A stretch of 64,000 nucleotides of DNA, from positions 141,291-205,290 of the forward strand of contig VXAZ01002385.1 of assembly GCA_013399875.1 (NCBI GenBank), read 5' to 3'. Under the pieces are notes generated by a model, which was not told the origin of the DNA, searched no databases, and was given only the letters and a program-made list of their open reading frames with translations. Made by a program: the position numbers and the translations under genes. Positions 1 to 9,240 of this stretch are shown here, in pieces; the stretch's first letter is position 1; every line of letters begins with the position of its first letter. The stretch is from Gymnorhina tibicen. Taxonomy: Eukaryota; Chordata; Aves; Passeriformes; Artamidae.

Positions 1-1
1 C

Positions 2-484
2 CGAGCTCACCCGATGTTCCCGTGCCTGGATTCAGCAGCACATGGGTCCGTGGCCTCGGTGAGAGCTCCGTATCCTTCTGCTGGGTTTGCTCAGCCAGGC
101 AATCTCCATCCCTGCTCCGTGAGAGCCGTGGAGGCCCAGGAGAGCGTCCCCGCTAAAGCAGTGCTGCCGGAGCAGGGCGACGTGGCCGGCGAGAGGAGCC
201 ACGGCCACGCGCTGCCCCCGGAAGCCGCGCTGGGCTCCGTGCCCAACAAGCCTTTCCGTCCTCAATCCCTGTCCAAGTATTCCCGGCACTACAGTCCCGA
301 AGATGGGCTGGGCCTCGAAGCCAAGCCCATAGCTGCTTACAAAGTGGTGTCTCAGACCAACAGACAGGCCATAGCGGGGTCTGTCGCTGTTGTCCCACTG
401 TCTTCCAGGACTACGGAGCTGCCCGGCGCGGATCCCTTCGCCTCGGCGCCCTTCCCTTCCAAAGTGGCGAAGCAGAAGCCTTAA
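2..484 (+). CDS. AAK1: AAK1, 3'-terminal coding segment (partial)
   Basis: The frame is open from the window edge to a TAA at 482-484, giving about 160 C-terminal residues. I read it as the end of the long isoform of AP2-associated kinase 1, a Ser/Thr kinase of the NAK family. That kinase phosphorylates the AP2 mu subunit and regulates clathrin-mediated endocytosis. The segment holds no kinase domain. Visible features are a SKYSRHYSPED motif and, near the end, a DPF tripeptide within ADPFASAPFPSK, the type of motif that binds the AP2 alpha ear. The paralogue BMP2K has a similar tail, so sequence alone does not fully separate the two. The order with NFU1 and GFPT1 on the same strand favours AAK1. 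The upstream exon boundary lies outside the window. The ATG at 14 is internal and is not a start. Confidence 0.8.
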   Translation, partial: RAHPMFPCLDSAAHGSVASVRAPYPSAGFAQPGNLHPCSVRAVEAQESVPAKAVLPEQGDVAGERSHGHALPPEAALGSVPNKPFRPQSLSKYSRHYSPEDGLGLEAKPIAAYKVVSQTNRQAIAGSVAVVPLSSRTTELPGADPFASAPFPSKVAKQKP

Positions 485-835
485 TGTGCCGGGAGCTGGG
501 GGCTGTGCTGCCCGCAGGACCACCTCGTGCAGGACCTCAAACCTCTTAGCTGAACTGAATGACATAGCAATATATATATATAAAAAATAATTATTATTTT
601 TGGTCAGAACTCTATTTGCAGTGATATGTAGTTGAACCATTTAAGTTATGTTCGTCCGAATGCGTGGCTCTCAGGATCCTCGTATCCTTTCCAGTTGCTT
701 CTCACCTTCCTCCTCTCACTGTCTTCCCTCCATTTATTTTTTTTTAGATGCTTTTCTCAAACCAGTAGTATTCCGTATTTTCTGGTCCTGGGTGGAGAAA
801 TGCACTACAAGATGAATTAAAAGGTTTATTAATTA
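485..835 (+). other. AAK1: AAK1 proximal 3' UTR
   Basis: This AT-rich sequence follows the stop codon. It includes a short (AT)n run near 568-585 and an ATTAAA-type poly(A) signal near 816. AAK1 mRNAs of other vertebrates carry very long 3' UTRs (recalled), so the transcript may extend further, possibly to an ATTAAA at 9958. The 3' end is inferred. Confidence 0.5.
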
Positions 836-1527
836 CAGAGCGAGTCAAGCAGGACTTGCTAATGCTCTGGAAAGGACATGATTTCACAGGTTAAAGGGTT
901 ACTGTGATTTTTGCTATCAGTGATATTCCTGCTGCTCGGCAGCAGTGGCAGCCACGGCTCCAGGTGTGCTGGTGGGTCACGTGCCCACGGAGCCAGAGCC
1001 GTGCCGTGATGTCTGGTGCCAGTCTGGGCAGTGCTGGTGAGAGCAGAGCCGTGGCAGCAGCACAGCTTTGCTCCCCCAGGACTGAACACGTGGCAGTGCT
1101 GCTGCCCCAGGGCTGGGGCCGCAGTCAGTGGAGGACTCACGGTGCCTTCATGCTGTGAATGCCAGCGAAGCAATCAGGCTGTTGCTGTAAAATCAAACGA
1201 TCGTGAAAACAATCAGGCAGAGCTTTCACTTTTACACGTGTATTTCCTGTCTGGTCTATGCCAAAGTGTAGGACCTGGAAGTCTGCGTATGGTGAGGGAG
1301 AGATGTGTATTTACAGTATTAAAAGTAGACCTTATGGGGAAATTTATTATGTAAACAGCTCCATAACTGTCGTGATGTACCTCATGTGTGTGACTCGGCA
1401 GAGGCCACAGCCCTGTTAGACTGGTTTATACTGGCAGAGAGCTTGACTCAAAGTGGATTCTGCCTATTGCTTTCCTGTTTTGGTTAAGGATGAACCTAAA
1501 CAAAATCCATTTGCTCTCCTTCTGAAG
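836..1527. other. Non-coding spacer, no gene seen
   Basis: There are no convincing exons, repeats or RNA genes here. It may be further AAK1 3' UTR interrupted downstream by retroviral insertions. Confidence 0.4.
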
Positions 1528-1805
1528 TGTTTTGTCATCATACTTTACCATCACCCAAGTCTGCAGTTGTTGGGGAGCCCCATTTCGCAGTGAGGATCTG
1601 GAGGACCTTTCCCAGGCAAGATTTCCAGGTTTATCTCAGAAGGGGGTCCAGCTTTTATAAGACCAAATCAGCAAGTCAAAGGGACGTGATGATAATTTTG
1701 GTGCAGAAATACTTGGATCTGATGGCATACTTCCCAACCAGCCAGGGCCAGAGCTTGGCCAGAGCTTAGGCCTTGACTGAGAGGGTTTCCCTAAGATACC
1801 TTACA
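1528..1805 (-). mobile_element. ERV long terminal repeat, probable 3' LTR
   Basis: Read on the minus strand, the block begins TGTAAGGTATC (1805 downward) and ends ACAAAACA (1528), giving TG...CA termini. It contains TATAAAAG near 1653-1660, a plausible LTR promoter box. It lies downstream, on the same strand, of the integrase remnant at 2041-2405, as a 3' LTR would. Its exact 5' boundary is uncertain; U3 could extend to about 2040, and an AATAAA lies at about 1820. I recognise the style as an avian betaretrovirus-like (ERVK) LTR from memory, without a database match. Confidence 0.55.
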
Positions 1806-2040
1806 AACAAACTTTTATTAATAATCAATGGTAACATGAACAACCTACAATCAACCAAAGGAATGTATATAAATAAATCAGATAAGTATCTTACAGCTAA
1901 ATCCCTTTATAAAAACTCCATGTATTAACATTATGATATAAACAACATATTCAGAATCACCAATCACACCAACTGTTTCTTGTGTAAAAATCTTTAAAGT
2001 TACGGCCCAAACCCCACAAACAACCAGTCACTAAACAAGC
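1806..2040 (-). mobile_element. ERV remnant between integrase and LTR
   Basis: This AT-rich stretch lies between the end of the integrase homology and the LTR. A complete provirus would carry env here, but only about 235 bases are present and no open frame is seen. It is therefore either a large env deletion or additional LTR sequence. Confidence 0.4.
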
Positions 2041-2405
2041 TCCACTCATCTTTCTTCAGTTTCCCAACAAGCTGATGATGAAGCCGGAGTAACCAAGGCT
2101 GGTTGGACCACCCTTGCAGGTACCCATTGTGGACTGGAATCTGTGGAAACACAAGCATATCCTCACCCCCAGGTTATTAACAGAAAGGGGCCTTCCCATT
2201 GATATACTTGAGCTTTTTCTAAGTGAGTTTGCGATCCACTAAATGGCGTTGGACTGGGGTTAGGTCATTCTGAACGCCATTCAAAAAATTAAGAACATAA
2301 AAGGCTTTTTGCAGTCTTTCATGGGGGGTATATCCCATCCCTACACTCCCCCTTTTTTGTTTTAACCAAGTGGACTTGAAAGTACTATGGGCCCGTTTAG
2401 TTGCA
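2041..2405 (-). pseudogene. Broken ERV pol fragment: integrase core end and C-terminal domain
   Basis: On the minus strand, 2219-2400 encodes the end of a retroviral integrase catalytic core, including the conserved region around an RAHSTFK-like motif and a YVLNFLN-like helix. This is followed, after an in-frame stop at about 2219, by sequence resembling the integrase C-terminal domain down to about 2041. Homology starts abruptly near 2400, so the rest of pol and all of gag are missing or lie beyond the junction with the SNIP1-derived ORF. The stop and the truncation make it non-functional. The betaretrovirus-like (ERVK) family assignment is from recalled motif patterns. Confidence 0.7.
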
Positions 2406-2456
2406 AGGGGTTTCTCTCCTCTGCCCCTCCCCAATTTCTTCCTCATCTGTTAACTG

Positions 2457-3485
2457 TCACTCTTCCTCCTTCTCCTCATCCTCATCATCGTCCTTTGCAT
2501 TGGCCTCAGATTTATCTGAGGATTCATGGAGCAGAACGTACTCCCTGCTGCTGAACCCAAACCTGAGCACATCCTTCTCCTGCAGTTGGTAGTAGCGCTG
2601 GGGCTCGATGCGCCGGTTGTTGAGGAAGGTGCCATTCCCGGAGCCCAGGTCAATGATGTAGGGCCTCACCCCGCGGCCCCCGGTGCCGTCGGCTCGGGTG
2701 TACTCCACCAGCCGGTACTGGAAGGCGGCGTGCTGCTTGGAGCAGGAGGGGTGGTCGATGGGGATGTCAGCCACGCGGCGGTCCCGGCCCAGCAGGTACG
2801 CGCTCTGCCTGTGGATGTGCAGCGCCGGCAGGAGCGCGTCGTTCTTGAAGGGGTACAGGCGCCAGCGCGTCTTGGGGATGCGCGCCTCGGGGGGCTCGCT
2901 GTACTTGATCACCACCCCCCGGAACGTGTTGGTGTCCTCCAGCAGCGCCCCGGACAGCTCGAAGCTTGGCTTCTCCTTGTTCGCAGCAGCTTTTTCTTTG
3001 GGTTTGTTCTCGGACCGGTCGCCACTGCCCTCGGTGCCCTGCCCGTGCTCTCGCCTTCTCTCATCGTAGAACTCCCTCTCTGCCTGCTGCTCCCGCAGGT
3101 TCTGCATGTCCCGCTCATGGCCACGAGTTCCCGGCCTGTCACTGGGGTTCTTCTTTCTGTCTGAGTGGTCCCTGTGCCTGTCCCGGTCACCGCTCCTGTC
3201 CCAACGGTGCTCCTGCTCTGATGGGTGTCTCTGCTTCCGCTCCTCGTTCCCCCTGCGGCGACGATCGTCCCGCTCCTGCTCCACCCTCGCGGTGCCGTGC
3301 TGCGGGCTGTGGCTGCGGCTCCTCGGCCCGGAGCGGCCCCTCCGCCGGGGCCGTGTCCTGCTGCGGGGCGCCGGGAAGGAGAAGCCGCTGCCCTCCGCCC
3401 GGCGCCGCTCCTGGCTGGCCCCGCTGCATCTCCCGCTCCCCGTGTCACCGAAACTGCGGGAAGAGCAAAACCCCCCCAACAACAT
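2457..3485 (-). CDS. SNIP1-derived intron-less ORF with FHA domain (semi-processed copy)
   Basis: This is an open frame of 342 codons matching the C-terminal two thirds of SNIP1 (Smad nuclear-interacting protein 1), a nuclear FHA-domain protein linked to transcription and splicing. It has an Arg/Ser/Glu-rich segment (about residues 35-165), then a conserved block with KEKPSFELSGALLEDTNTF, then an FHA domain (about 220-320). FHA signature pieces are LLGR, HPSCSKQHA and DLGSGNGTFLNNRR. The ATG lies in what was intron: a good splice acceptor (TTTTGCTCTTCCCGCAG) ends at 3454 and the exon homology starts at 3453. Yet the next intron, after the FQYR codons, is absent. No poly(A) tail follows the stop. 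It is flanked on the same strand by ERV integrase. The frame is intact but lacks SNIP1 exon 1. The terminal acidic run ends early, probably by a frameshift. Whether it is expressed is unknown. Confidence 0.75.
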   Translation of the reverse strand: MLLGGFCSSRSFGDTGSGRCSGASQERRRAEGSGFSFPAPRSRTRPRRRGRSGPRSRSHSPQHGTARVEQERDDRRRRGNEERKQRHPSEQEHRWDRSGDRDRHRDHSDRKKNPSDRPGTRGHERDMQNLREQQAEREFYDERRREHGQGTEGSGDRSENKPKEKAAANKEKPSFELSGALLEDTNTFRGVVIKYSEPPEARIPKTRWRLYPFKNDALLPALHIHRQSAYLLGRDRRVADIPIDHPSCSKQHAAFQYRLVEYTRADGTGGRGVRPYIIDLGSGNGTFLNNRRIEPQRYYQLQEKDVLRFGFSSREYVLLHESSDKSEANAKDDDEDEEKEEE

Positions 3486-3568
3486 TTTTACTGTTAAAGA
3501 ATTGAGGCCAGAAGTATCTGGCCAGGATGTGCAACAGAAATAATTTCATCCACACATAGCCCAGGTGT
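3454..3568 (-). other. SNIP1 intron tail with splice acceptor
   Basis: This sequence immediately 5' of the SNIP1 exon homology is shared with the second copy (5646-5768) up to the position where that contig ends at the n. It includes a polypyrimidine tract and CAG. It is intronic in nature but supplies the ATG of the open frame. Confidence 0.6.
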
Positions 3569-3680
3569 GCAGAGAAAATCCTTCTAAGGCAGGAGCCCCC
3601 CTTGGAATGGAAAATGCAACCCCCTTCCCTCCAAATTATTATAAATTTGAAATTAAGGGGCTTTCAGGCAAAGATATGAG
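3569..3680 (-). mobile_element. Possible ERV internal/leader sequence
   Basis: On the minus strand this stretch, with AT-rich and purine-rich parts, resembles a sequence I associate with passerine ERV elements. The assignment is from memory and weak. It runs into the N gap at 3681. Confidence 0.3.
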
Positions 3681-4484
3681 NNNNNNNNNNNNNNNNNNNN
3701 NNNNNNNNNNNNNNNNNNNNNNNNNNNNNNNNNNNNNNNNNNNNNNNNNNNNNNNNNNNNNNNNNNNNNNNNNNNNNNNNNNNNNNNNNNNNNNNNNNNN
3801 NNNNNNNNNNNNNNNNNNNNNNNNNNNNNNNNNNNNNNNNNNNNNNNNNNNNNNNNNNNNNNNNNNNNNNNNNNNNNNNNNNNNNNNNNNNNNNNNNNNN
3901 NNNNNNNNNNNNNNNNNNNNNNNNNNNNNNNNNNNNNNNNNNNNNNNNNNNNNNNNNNNNNNNNNNNNNNNNNNNNNNNNNNNNNNNNNNNNNNNNNNNN
4001 NNNNNNNNNNNNNNNNNNNNNNNNNNNNNNNNNNNNNNNNNNNNNNNNNNNNNNNNNNNNNNNNNNNNNNNNNNNNNNNNNNNNNNNNNNNNNNNNNNNN
4101 NNNNNNNNNNNNNNNNNNNNNNNNNNNNNNNNNNNNNNNNNNNNNNNNNNNNNNNNNNNNNNNNNNNNNNNNNNNNNNNNNNNNNNNNNNNNNNNNNNNN
4201 NNNNNNNNNNNNNNNNNNNNNNNNNNNNNNNNNNNNNNNNNNNNNNNNNNNNNNNNNNNNNNNNNNNNNNNNNNNNNNNNNNNNNNNNNNNNNNNNNNNN
4301 NNNNNNNNNNNNNNNNNNNNNNNNNNNNNNNNNNNNNNNNNNNNNNNNNNNNNNNNNNNNNNNNNNNNNNNNNNNNNNNNNNNNNNNNNNNNNNNNNNNN
4401 NNNNNNNNNNNNNNNNNNNNNNNNNNNNNNNNNNNNNNNNNNNNNNNNNNNNNNNNNNNNNNNNNNNNNNNNNNNNNNNNNNNN
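3681..4484. other. Assembly gap (804 n)
   Basis: Run of n. Anything spanning it, including apparent open frames, is meaningless. It separates the ERV/SNIP1 contig from the small contig at 4485-5768. Confidence 0.99.
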
Positions 4485-4904
4485 AACAGCAATGCCTGCA
4501 CTGGGACAGATGTTCTCCAAGAGAGGTGGGCTATTCTCCAAGAGAGCACTGCTGTCAGCAGTAGCAGCAGGAGCCCCCTCTGCACCAGAGCACAGCTGCC
4601 CTCACTGTGAAAGAGCAAACCAACAAACCTCTTCTTGAAATGGTTTTACTGTCAATCACACCTGGTGGGTTATTCCAACCTGGATTCACACCCATTCTGT
4701 GTCTAACCCCACAATGTGATTTCTCTGCTTGTGGCTAAATTAGAGGAATTTCAGGTATTTTTGGTCACTGCTGGGATGATCTGCAGCAGTCACACATAAA
4801 TTCAATTTCTAATGTACTAACAGCGAACTCACCCCTCCCAGCCATGCATTCCAAGGCGTTTGGTTTGTGTGCCGTTTTCCTTCTGAAGTTCCCAAGCTAC
4901 TCAC
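4485..4904 (-). other. Intron following partial SNIP1 exon
   Basis: On the minus strand this follows the exon at 4905 and begins with a consensus donor, GTGAGT (4904 downward). No coding homology is seen in it. The matching intron is absent from the copy at 2457-3485. The sequence runs into the N gap. Confidence 0.55.
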
Positions 4905-5645
4905 CGGTACTGGAAGACGGCGTGCTGCTTGGAGCAGGAGGGGTGGTCGATGGGGATGTCAGCAATGCGGCGGTGCCGGCCCAGCAGGTACGCGCTCTGC
5001 CTGTGGATGTACATCACTGGCAGGAACTCATCGTTCTTGAAGGGGTACAGGCGCCAGCGCGTCTTGGGGATGCGCGCCTCGGGGGGCTCGCTGTACTTGA
5101 TCACCACCCCCCGGAACGTGTTGGTGTCCTCCAGCAGCGCCCCGGACAGCTCGAAGCTTGGCTTCTCCTTGTTCGCAGCAGCTTTTTCTTTGGGTTTGTT
5201 CTCGGACCGGTCGCCACTGCCCTCGGTGCCCTGCCCGTGCTCTCGCCTTCTCTCATCGTAGAACTCCCTCTCTGCCTGCTGCTCCCGCAGGTTCTGCATG
5301 TCCCGCTCGTGGCCGCGAGCTCCCGGTCTGTCACTGGGGTTCTTCTTTCTGTCTGAGTGGTCCCTGTGCCTGTCCCGGTCACCGCTCCTGTCCCGCCGGT
5401 GCTCCCGCTCTGATGGGTGTCTCTGCTTCCGCTCCTCGTTCCCCCTGCGGCGACGATCGTCCCGCTCCTGCTCCACCCTCGCGGTGCCGTGCTGCGGGCT
5501 GTGGCTGCGGCTCCTCGGCCCGGAGCGGCCCCTCCGCCGGGGCCGTGTCCTGCTGCGGGGCGCCGGGAAGGAGAAGCTGCTGCCCTCCGCCCGGTGCCGC
5601 TCCTGGCTGGCCCCGCTGCATCTCCCGCTCCCCGTGTCACCGAAA
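4905..5645 (-). pseudogene. SNIP1 partial copy 2 (one exon with both splice sites)
   Basis: This is one exon-like unit bounded by a splice acceptor (CGCAG, ending at 5646) and a donor (CG|GTGAGT at 4905/4904). It encodes the Arg/Ser-rich region and the first half of the FHA domain, up to FQYR. The second half of the FHA domain and the C terminus are not on this contig. Where it differs from the copy at 2457-3485, copy 2 keeps residues I recall from vertebrate SNIP1 (for example LPVMYIHRQ and GRHRRIADIP). It is therefore nearer the parental gene. The contig is bounded by n on both sides (gap to 4484, single n at 5769), so its placement here may be a scaffolding error from the true SNIP1 locus. 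It could also be a genuine genomic duplicate. Confidence 0.65.
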
Positions 5646-5768
5646 CTGCGGGAAGAGCAAAACCCCCCCAACAACATTTTTACTGTTAAAGAATTGAGGC
5701 CAGAAGTATCTGGCCAGGATGTGCAACAGAAATAATTTCATCCACACATAGCCCAGGTGTGCAGAGAA
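5646..5768 (-). other. SNIP1 intron tail, copy 2
   Basis: Nearly identical to 3454-3576, upstream of the splice acceptor. It stops at the single n at 5769, so the true upstream continuation is unknown. Confidence 0.6.
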
Positions 5769-5769
5769 N
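5769..5769. other. Single-n contig join
   Basis: Sequence identity with the first SNIP1 copy ends exactly at this n, and an unrelated LTR-like sequence begins after it. This is a contig boundary, not a biological breakpoint. Confidence 0.85.
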
Positions 5770-6320
5770 CTGCCGGGCAGGGTGGTGGTAGCAGTCCAAT
5801 GCGGTGGTAGCTGCAGTTCTCTTTGAAGTGGCTCTGTTGAAGCGGTGATCTTGTAGTGGGAAAGTCCAGTGGTGGTTGTGTGGCTCTTGTCCTCTGGGAT
5901 CCCAGCACATAAGGCTGCCTGTGCTGTTCCAGACCCCAGATTTTATCCAGGTGGGGATGCTTGGCTCCTTCCCCCTGGGCGGAGCATCTCACAATGGGAT
6001 GGTGAGTCATGGGGCAAGGCACTGATGGGGCCATTAACAGGAGATAGTCCAGAGGGGGGAGGCAAGGAGTATTGCTACACCTGGTTTCAACAGCTTATGG
6101 TAATAGAACACACTGTAACCCAGGACATCTATACAGTCAAAACCCCATAGAAATTCATTGGTTCAATGTTCATTGGTTCTAAGTTACGCAATTCTTAGTA
6201 TTTGGTTTCCTATTAGTTACAGATCTCTTTGCCTCTGATGTTCATCAGGTCCTCATTATTATCTCTCCTTTCCCAGGCCAGGGGTGTTGTGTGGAGTTGA
6301 TGTTCCGGTAATGGCTGTTG
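5770..6320 (-). mobile_element. LTR-like retroviral sequence
   Basis: On the minus strand there is a TATA/poly(A)-like GGATAAAATC element near 5941-5950. It is followed by a CACAACCACCAC-rich stretch of the style found in avian ERVL/ERVK LTRs. It differs from the LTR at 1528-1805, so it is not the mate of that LTR. The family assignment is recalled, and the ends are not defined because the element begins at a contig join. Confidence 0.45.
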
Positions 6321-8240
6321 ATGGCTGTTATCTTTTGTGCATCTTCTGTGTTACTCCCAGTCTGTTGAGGTGTTAAACTCATCAGGCCTCACCTGGTGGA
6401 ACAATGTCTTGGAAAGAAACCCCAGCTGCTCTGTGTTCCTTTTCCCTTCCCTTATTCAGTTCCCCTCCAAAATATCTCCAGTTGCAAGAGACGAGCCAAG
6501 TGTTCTGCTGGATGTGGGGCTTGCCTGGAAGGGAGAGGGAAAAGCTTGGACTGAGGTCTCAGAGCCTTGGGGTGGGGAGGGAGAATGCTGGAATGCAGGG
6601 AGGCCACGTTGGCTCCCACAAGTTGCTGGTGAATAGTGACCAGCCGAGCCCAGGTCGGGGGAGCTCGTGGAGCTGGGACTGTCCCGCCCTGCGCGGCTGC
6701 GCTCAGAGTTAATAAATATTGGTGCATAGTGGTGGTTATGGGGCTTTCTGTCCTCCATCACCACCTCTTGAAAACAGAAGTACTGTAAAGAAGTTTCTGG
6801 GTTTCCCTTGAGATGTTTCTTCAGCAAAGCTGACGCTGTTATTATGTTTTGTTGTTTAGTTTTCTGTTTATATATACACCCGAAAGGTGGTTTTTGTTTT
6901 AAATATATGTTCCCCCAAGTCAGTTGTTGCTGGATGGGATCAGTGAGAGACAGAGAGAATGACTGTGACAGCAAACTGTGAATTCAAGGAGAGTGAGCGT
7001 GAGGGCCCAGACTTGTTCCAACACCAACCTGTGTCACAGCCACACTGAGCCAGGAGCTGCACTTGAGCTGTTGAATTTGCTCAGAAGCTGCTGGAAGGGA
7101 GGTCAGGCCTTGGTGCTGTGGGATGAACCTGTGGAACAGGGAGATGCTTTGCTGGAGTGAGCAATCATGTCCTTGTGTGAACCATATGGGTTCGAGGTGT
7201 TACCTCTGCTCACTGGATTCAGGTTCTCCTTCCTTCTCGTCATTTTTACTTGAAAAATTGCTTCTGAATAATTCTGTGAAGCTTCTGTCAGTGCCACGTC
7301 CAGGTCCCGCAGAGCTGATGCTGGAGGAGCACCAGCCTGTCCCTTCATGCTCAGAGAAAGGGAAGGTGCACTGAGGTGTGTGGGCTTGACTCCAGCCCTG
7401 CCCGGCTTAGGTCAGGCTGAATTTCCAGCTGGCATTTTGGCAGCTTTTCTGTCCTCCAGGCACTTTACACGAAGAGCAGGCTAAGTGTGCCTCATGATCC
7501 TGCCAGACACATCCAGTGCTTAAATGGTTTTAAATCTCTTCTGGGGGTGGAGGCAGCTCGTTTGTATCTCTGCACGTGACTCATAAAGTAATGGGACTTC
7601 TGGTTACGGTCAGAAAACTCAATCTGAATGCCTGTTCCTCTGATACCCTTCTTATTTCCAGCCTGTGTTCCTCCTAATCCTGCACTACCACTGCTGCAGC
7701 CTCAGCATGATGAATTGTAAGTGGAAATTTCATTTCCATGGCTTCTGAAGCTTACTGTTTTAATGAATGGAGAAGAATCATGTTAATTATTTGCCACACA
7801 ATCAGTGATCTTAATGAAGTAAGGCTTACAGACTCAATGGGGTATTCTGAAATCAGTTTTCTGAAAAGAACCCCTGGTTTCATGTCTTTTGTAATGCTGT
7901 AGTAAAGGGTGTTCACTGCCCTGGGTCCTTGTGCGTGGCCAGAGCGTTGTCCCTTCGACAATCCCGGATTCCTGCTGGGAGAGGGACTGGCTCTTGTTCT
8001 CACCCACTGACTGCACTAAAGTCTCTATTCAAAGTGATTAATCAGTTTCTGCGTGAGTAAAACAAGCAGTTGGCTCTGCGCTCACTGCCGTGCCGCTGGG
8101 CCAGCGCTGAGGGGGACCGTTCTCCCCAGCTCTGCAGGACTTCGGGGGCTGTCCCCGTGTCCCCTCTCCTGCCAGCCAGCTCGGCACCAGTCACAGCCCG
8201 CCACGTTTACAGGTCACGCTCCCAGAGCAGCGCACACTCG
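6321..8240. other. Non-coding, no gene seen
   Basis: No splice-bounded coding exon, RNA gene or clear repeat. It could belong to a long AAK1 3' UTR (+ strand) or to the AAK1-NFU1 spacer. Confidence 0.4.
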
Positions 8241-8317
8241 GGCTGTGATGTACCTGGAGCACCAGGTGACGTCCATGTACGTGTGATGTACCTGGAGCAC
8301 CAGGTGACGTTCAGCTC
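8241..8317 (+). repeat. Two-copy tandem repeat, about 38 bp
   Basis: The phrase GTGATGTACCTGGAGCACCA followed by GGTGACGT occurs twice in direct succession. It reads like a short recent duplication. Confidence 0.75.
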
Positions 8318-8410
8318 GTGACCCCGGCCTCGTGTGAGCCCGGCGACACGGCCTGATCGTGTCCTTGGTGCGACGGCAGCCAAACCGGGCGAGATCTGCT
8401 TAACTGCTTG

Positions 8411-8960
8411 ATATAAATAGGATAGGCAAATTCGATAATATAAAATAACATAAATTTATTGAATGGCCGAAATATCGGAAACACGATGCCACGATCGAAA
8501 AAGTTACAGTACCAAGCCCGGGATTGGTACTGGGTGAACGAAAATCTAGTCTATCGTACCAGACTTCCTTAGTTCACAACAGCTGCTTTCTGCAGCGGGC
8601 TTATATACAATTTTTCGCGGAGAGTCCAGAATCTTGGGGATTAAGTTTTACTCAACATATTTATGAAGGAGTTCTATTCAAAGAACTAAGGTGGACAAAA
8701 GCTCGTTCTGTCTTTGATTAGTTTTTCATCACTGGGGAGCATTATCAGATGTTTCCTGATGTTCCATATCTGGGTTCCGATCCGGTCGTTAGCACATAGC
8801 CTGGGAGGAGTTCTCGCACATCTAGGTCATTAGCAATTGTCCTTGGGAGGAGTTCTCGCCGATATGGGTGCTGAGAACTCTTCCTTGGAGATGTAGATTT
8901 CCAGGTGGTGTTGGATGCTATCTCAACGTGCTATCTGGTGTTCATGCTTGTGTTCTTGGG
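8411..8960 (-). mobile_element. ERV LTR with TATA box and poly(A) signal
   Basis: On the minus strand there is TATATAAG (about 8609-8602), then about 150 bases later AATAAATTTATG (about 8460). This is the promoter-to-poly(A) spacing expected of an LTR R region. Upstream U3-like sequence extends to at least 8900. Dinucleotide usage (several CG-containing words) differs from the surroundings, which suggests a comparatively young insertion. No matching second LTR or coding region was found, so it may be a solo LTR. Confidence 0.5.
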
Positions 8961-9240
8961 ATGCAAATTTCTTCCCGGCAGAGTTGATGTTCTCCTTTCT
9001 GGACAGGGGTTGTTCCTTTTCGATGTAAAGTGACCGTTCCGGCGGGTGTGGTATTGCGTTCAGCCCGAGCCCATCTTCTATTCGAGTGCAAATGTCAAAC
9101 GGGGCCGAGACTACACCCAGCTCAAGGCCAGCTCTGGGGTTTTGAAATGTAAATGTCCCCTCGGCAAAGAAAGCACCCGCGCTCGGCTGTCTGAAGAACT
9201 CTCCCCCCCCCACAGGACCCAGTATACAGTTTAATATCAT
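8961..9240 (-). mobile_element. Possible continuation of the ERV element
   Basis: CG-containing sequence similar in character to 8411-8960 continues to a run of nine C at about 9203-9211. No open frame or motif was recognised. Confidence 0.3.

Noticed and set aside
3565..4638. Long open frames on both strands across the run of n
   Set aside because: They exist only because n has no stop codons; no real coding sequence is present.
2457..5645. A tandem pair of functional SNIP1 genes
   Set aside because: Neither copy has exon 1. The first lies in ERV sequence and the second is a single exon on a gap-bounded contig, so two working genes are not supported.
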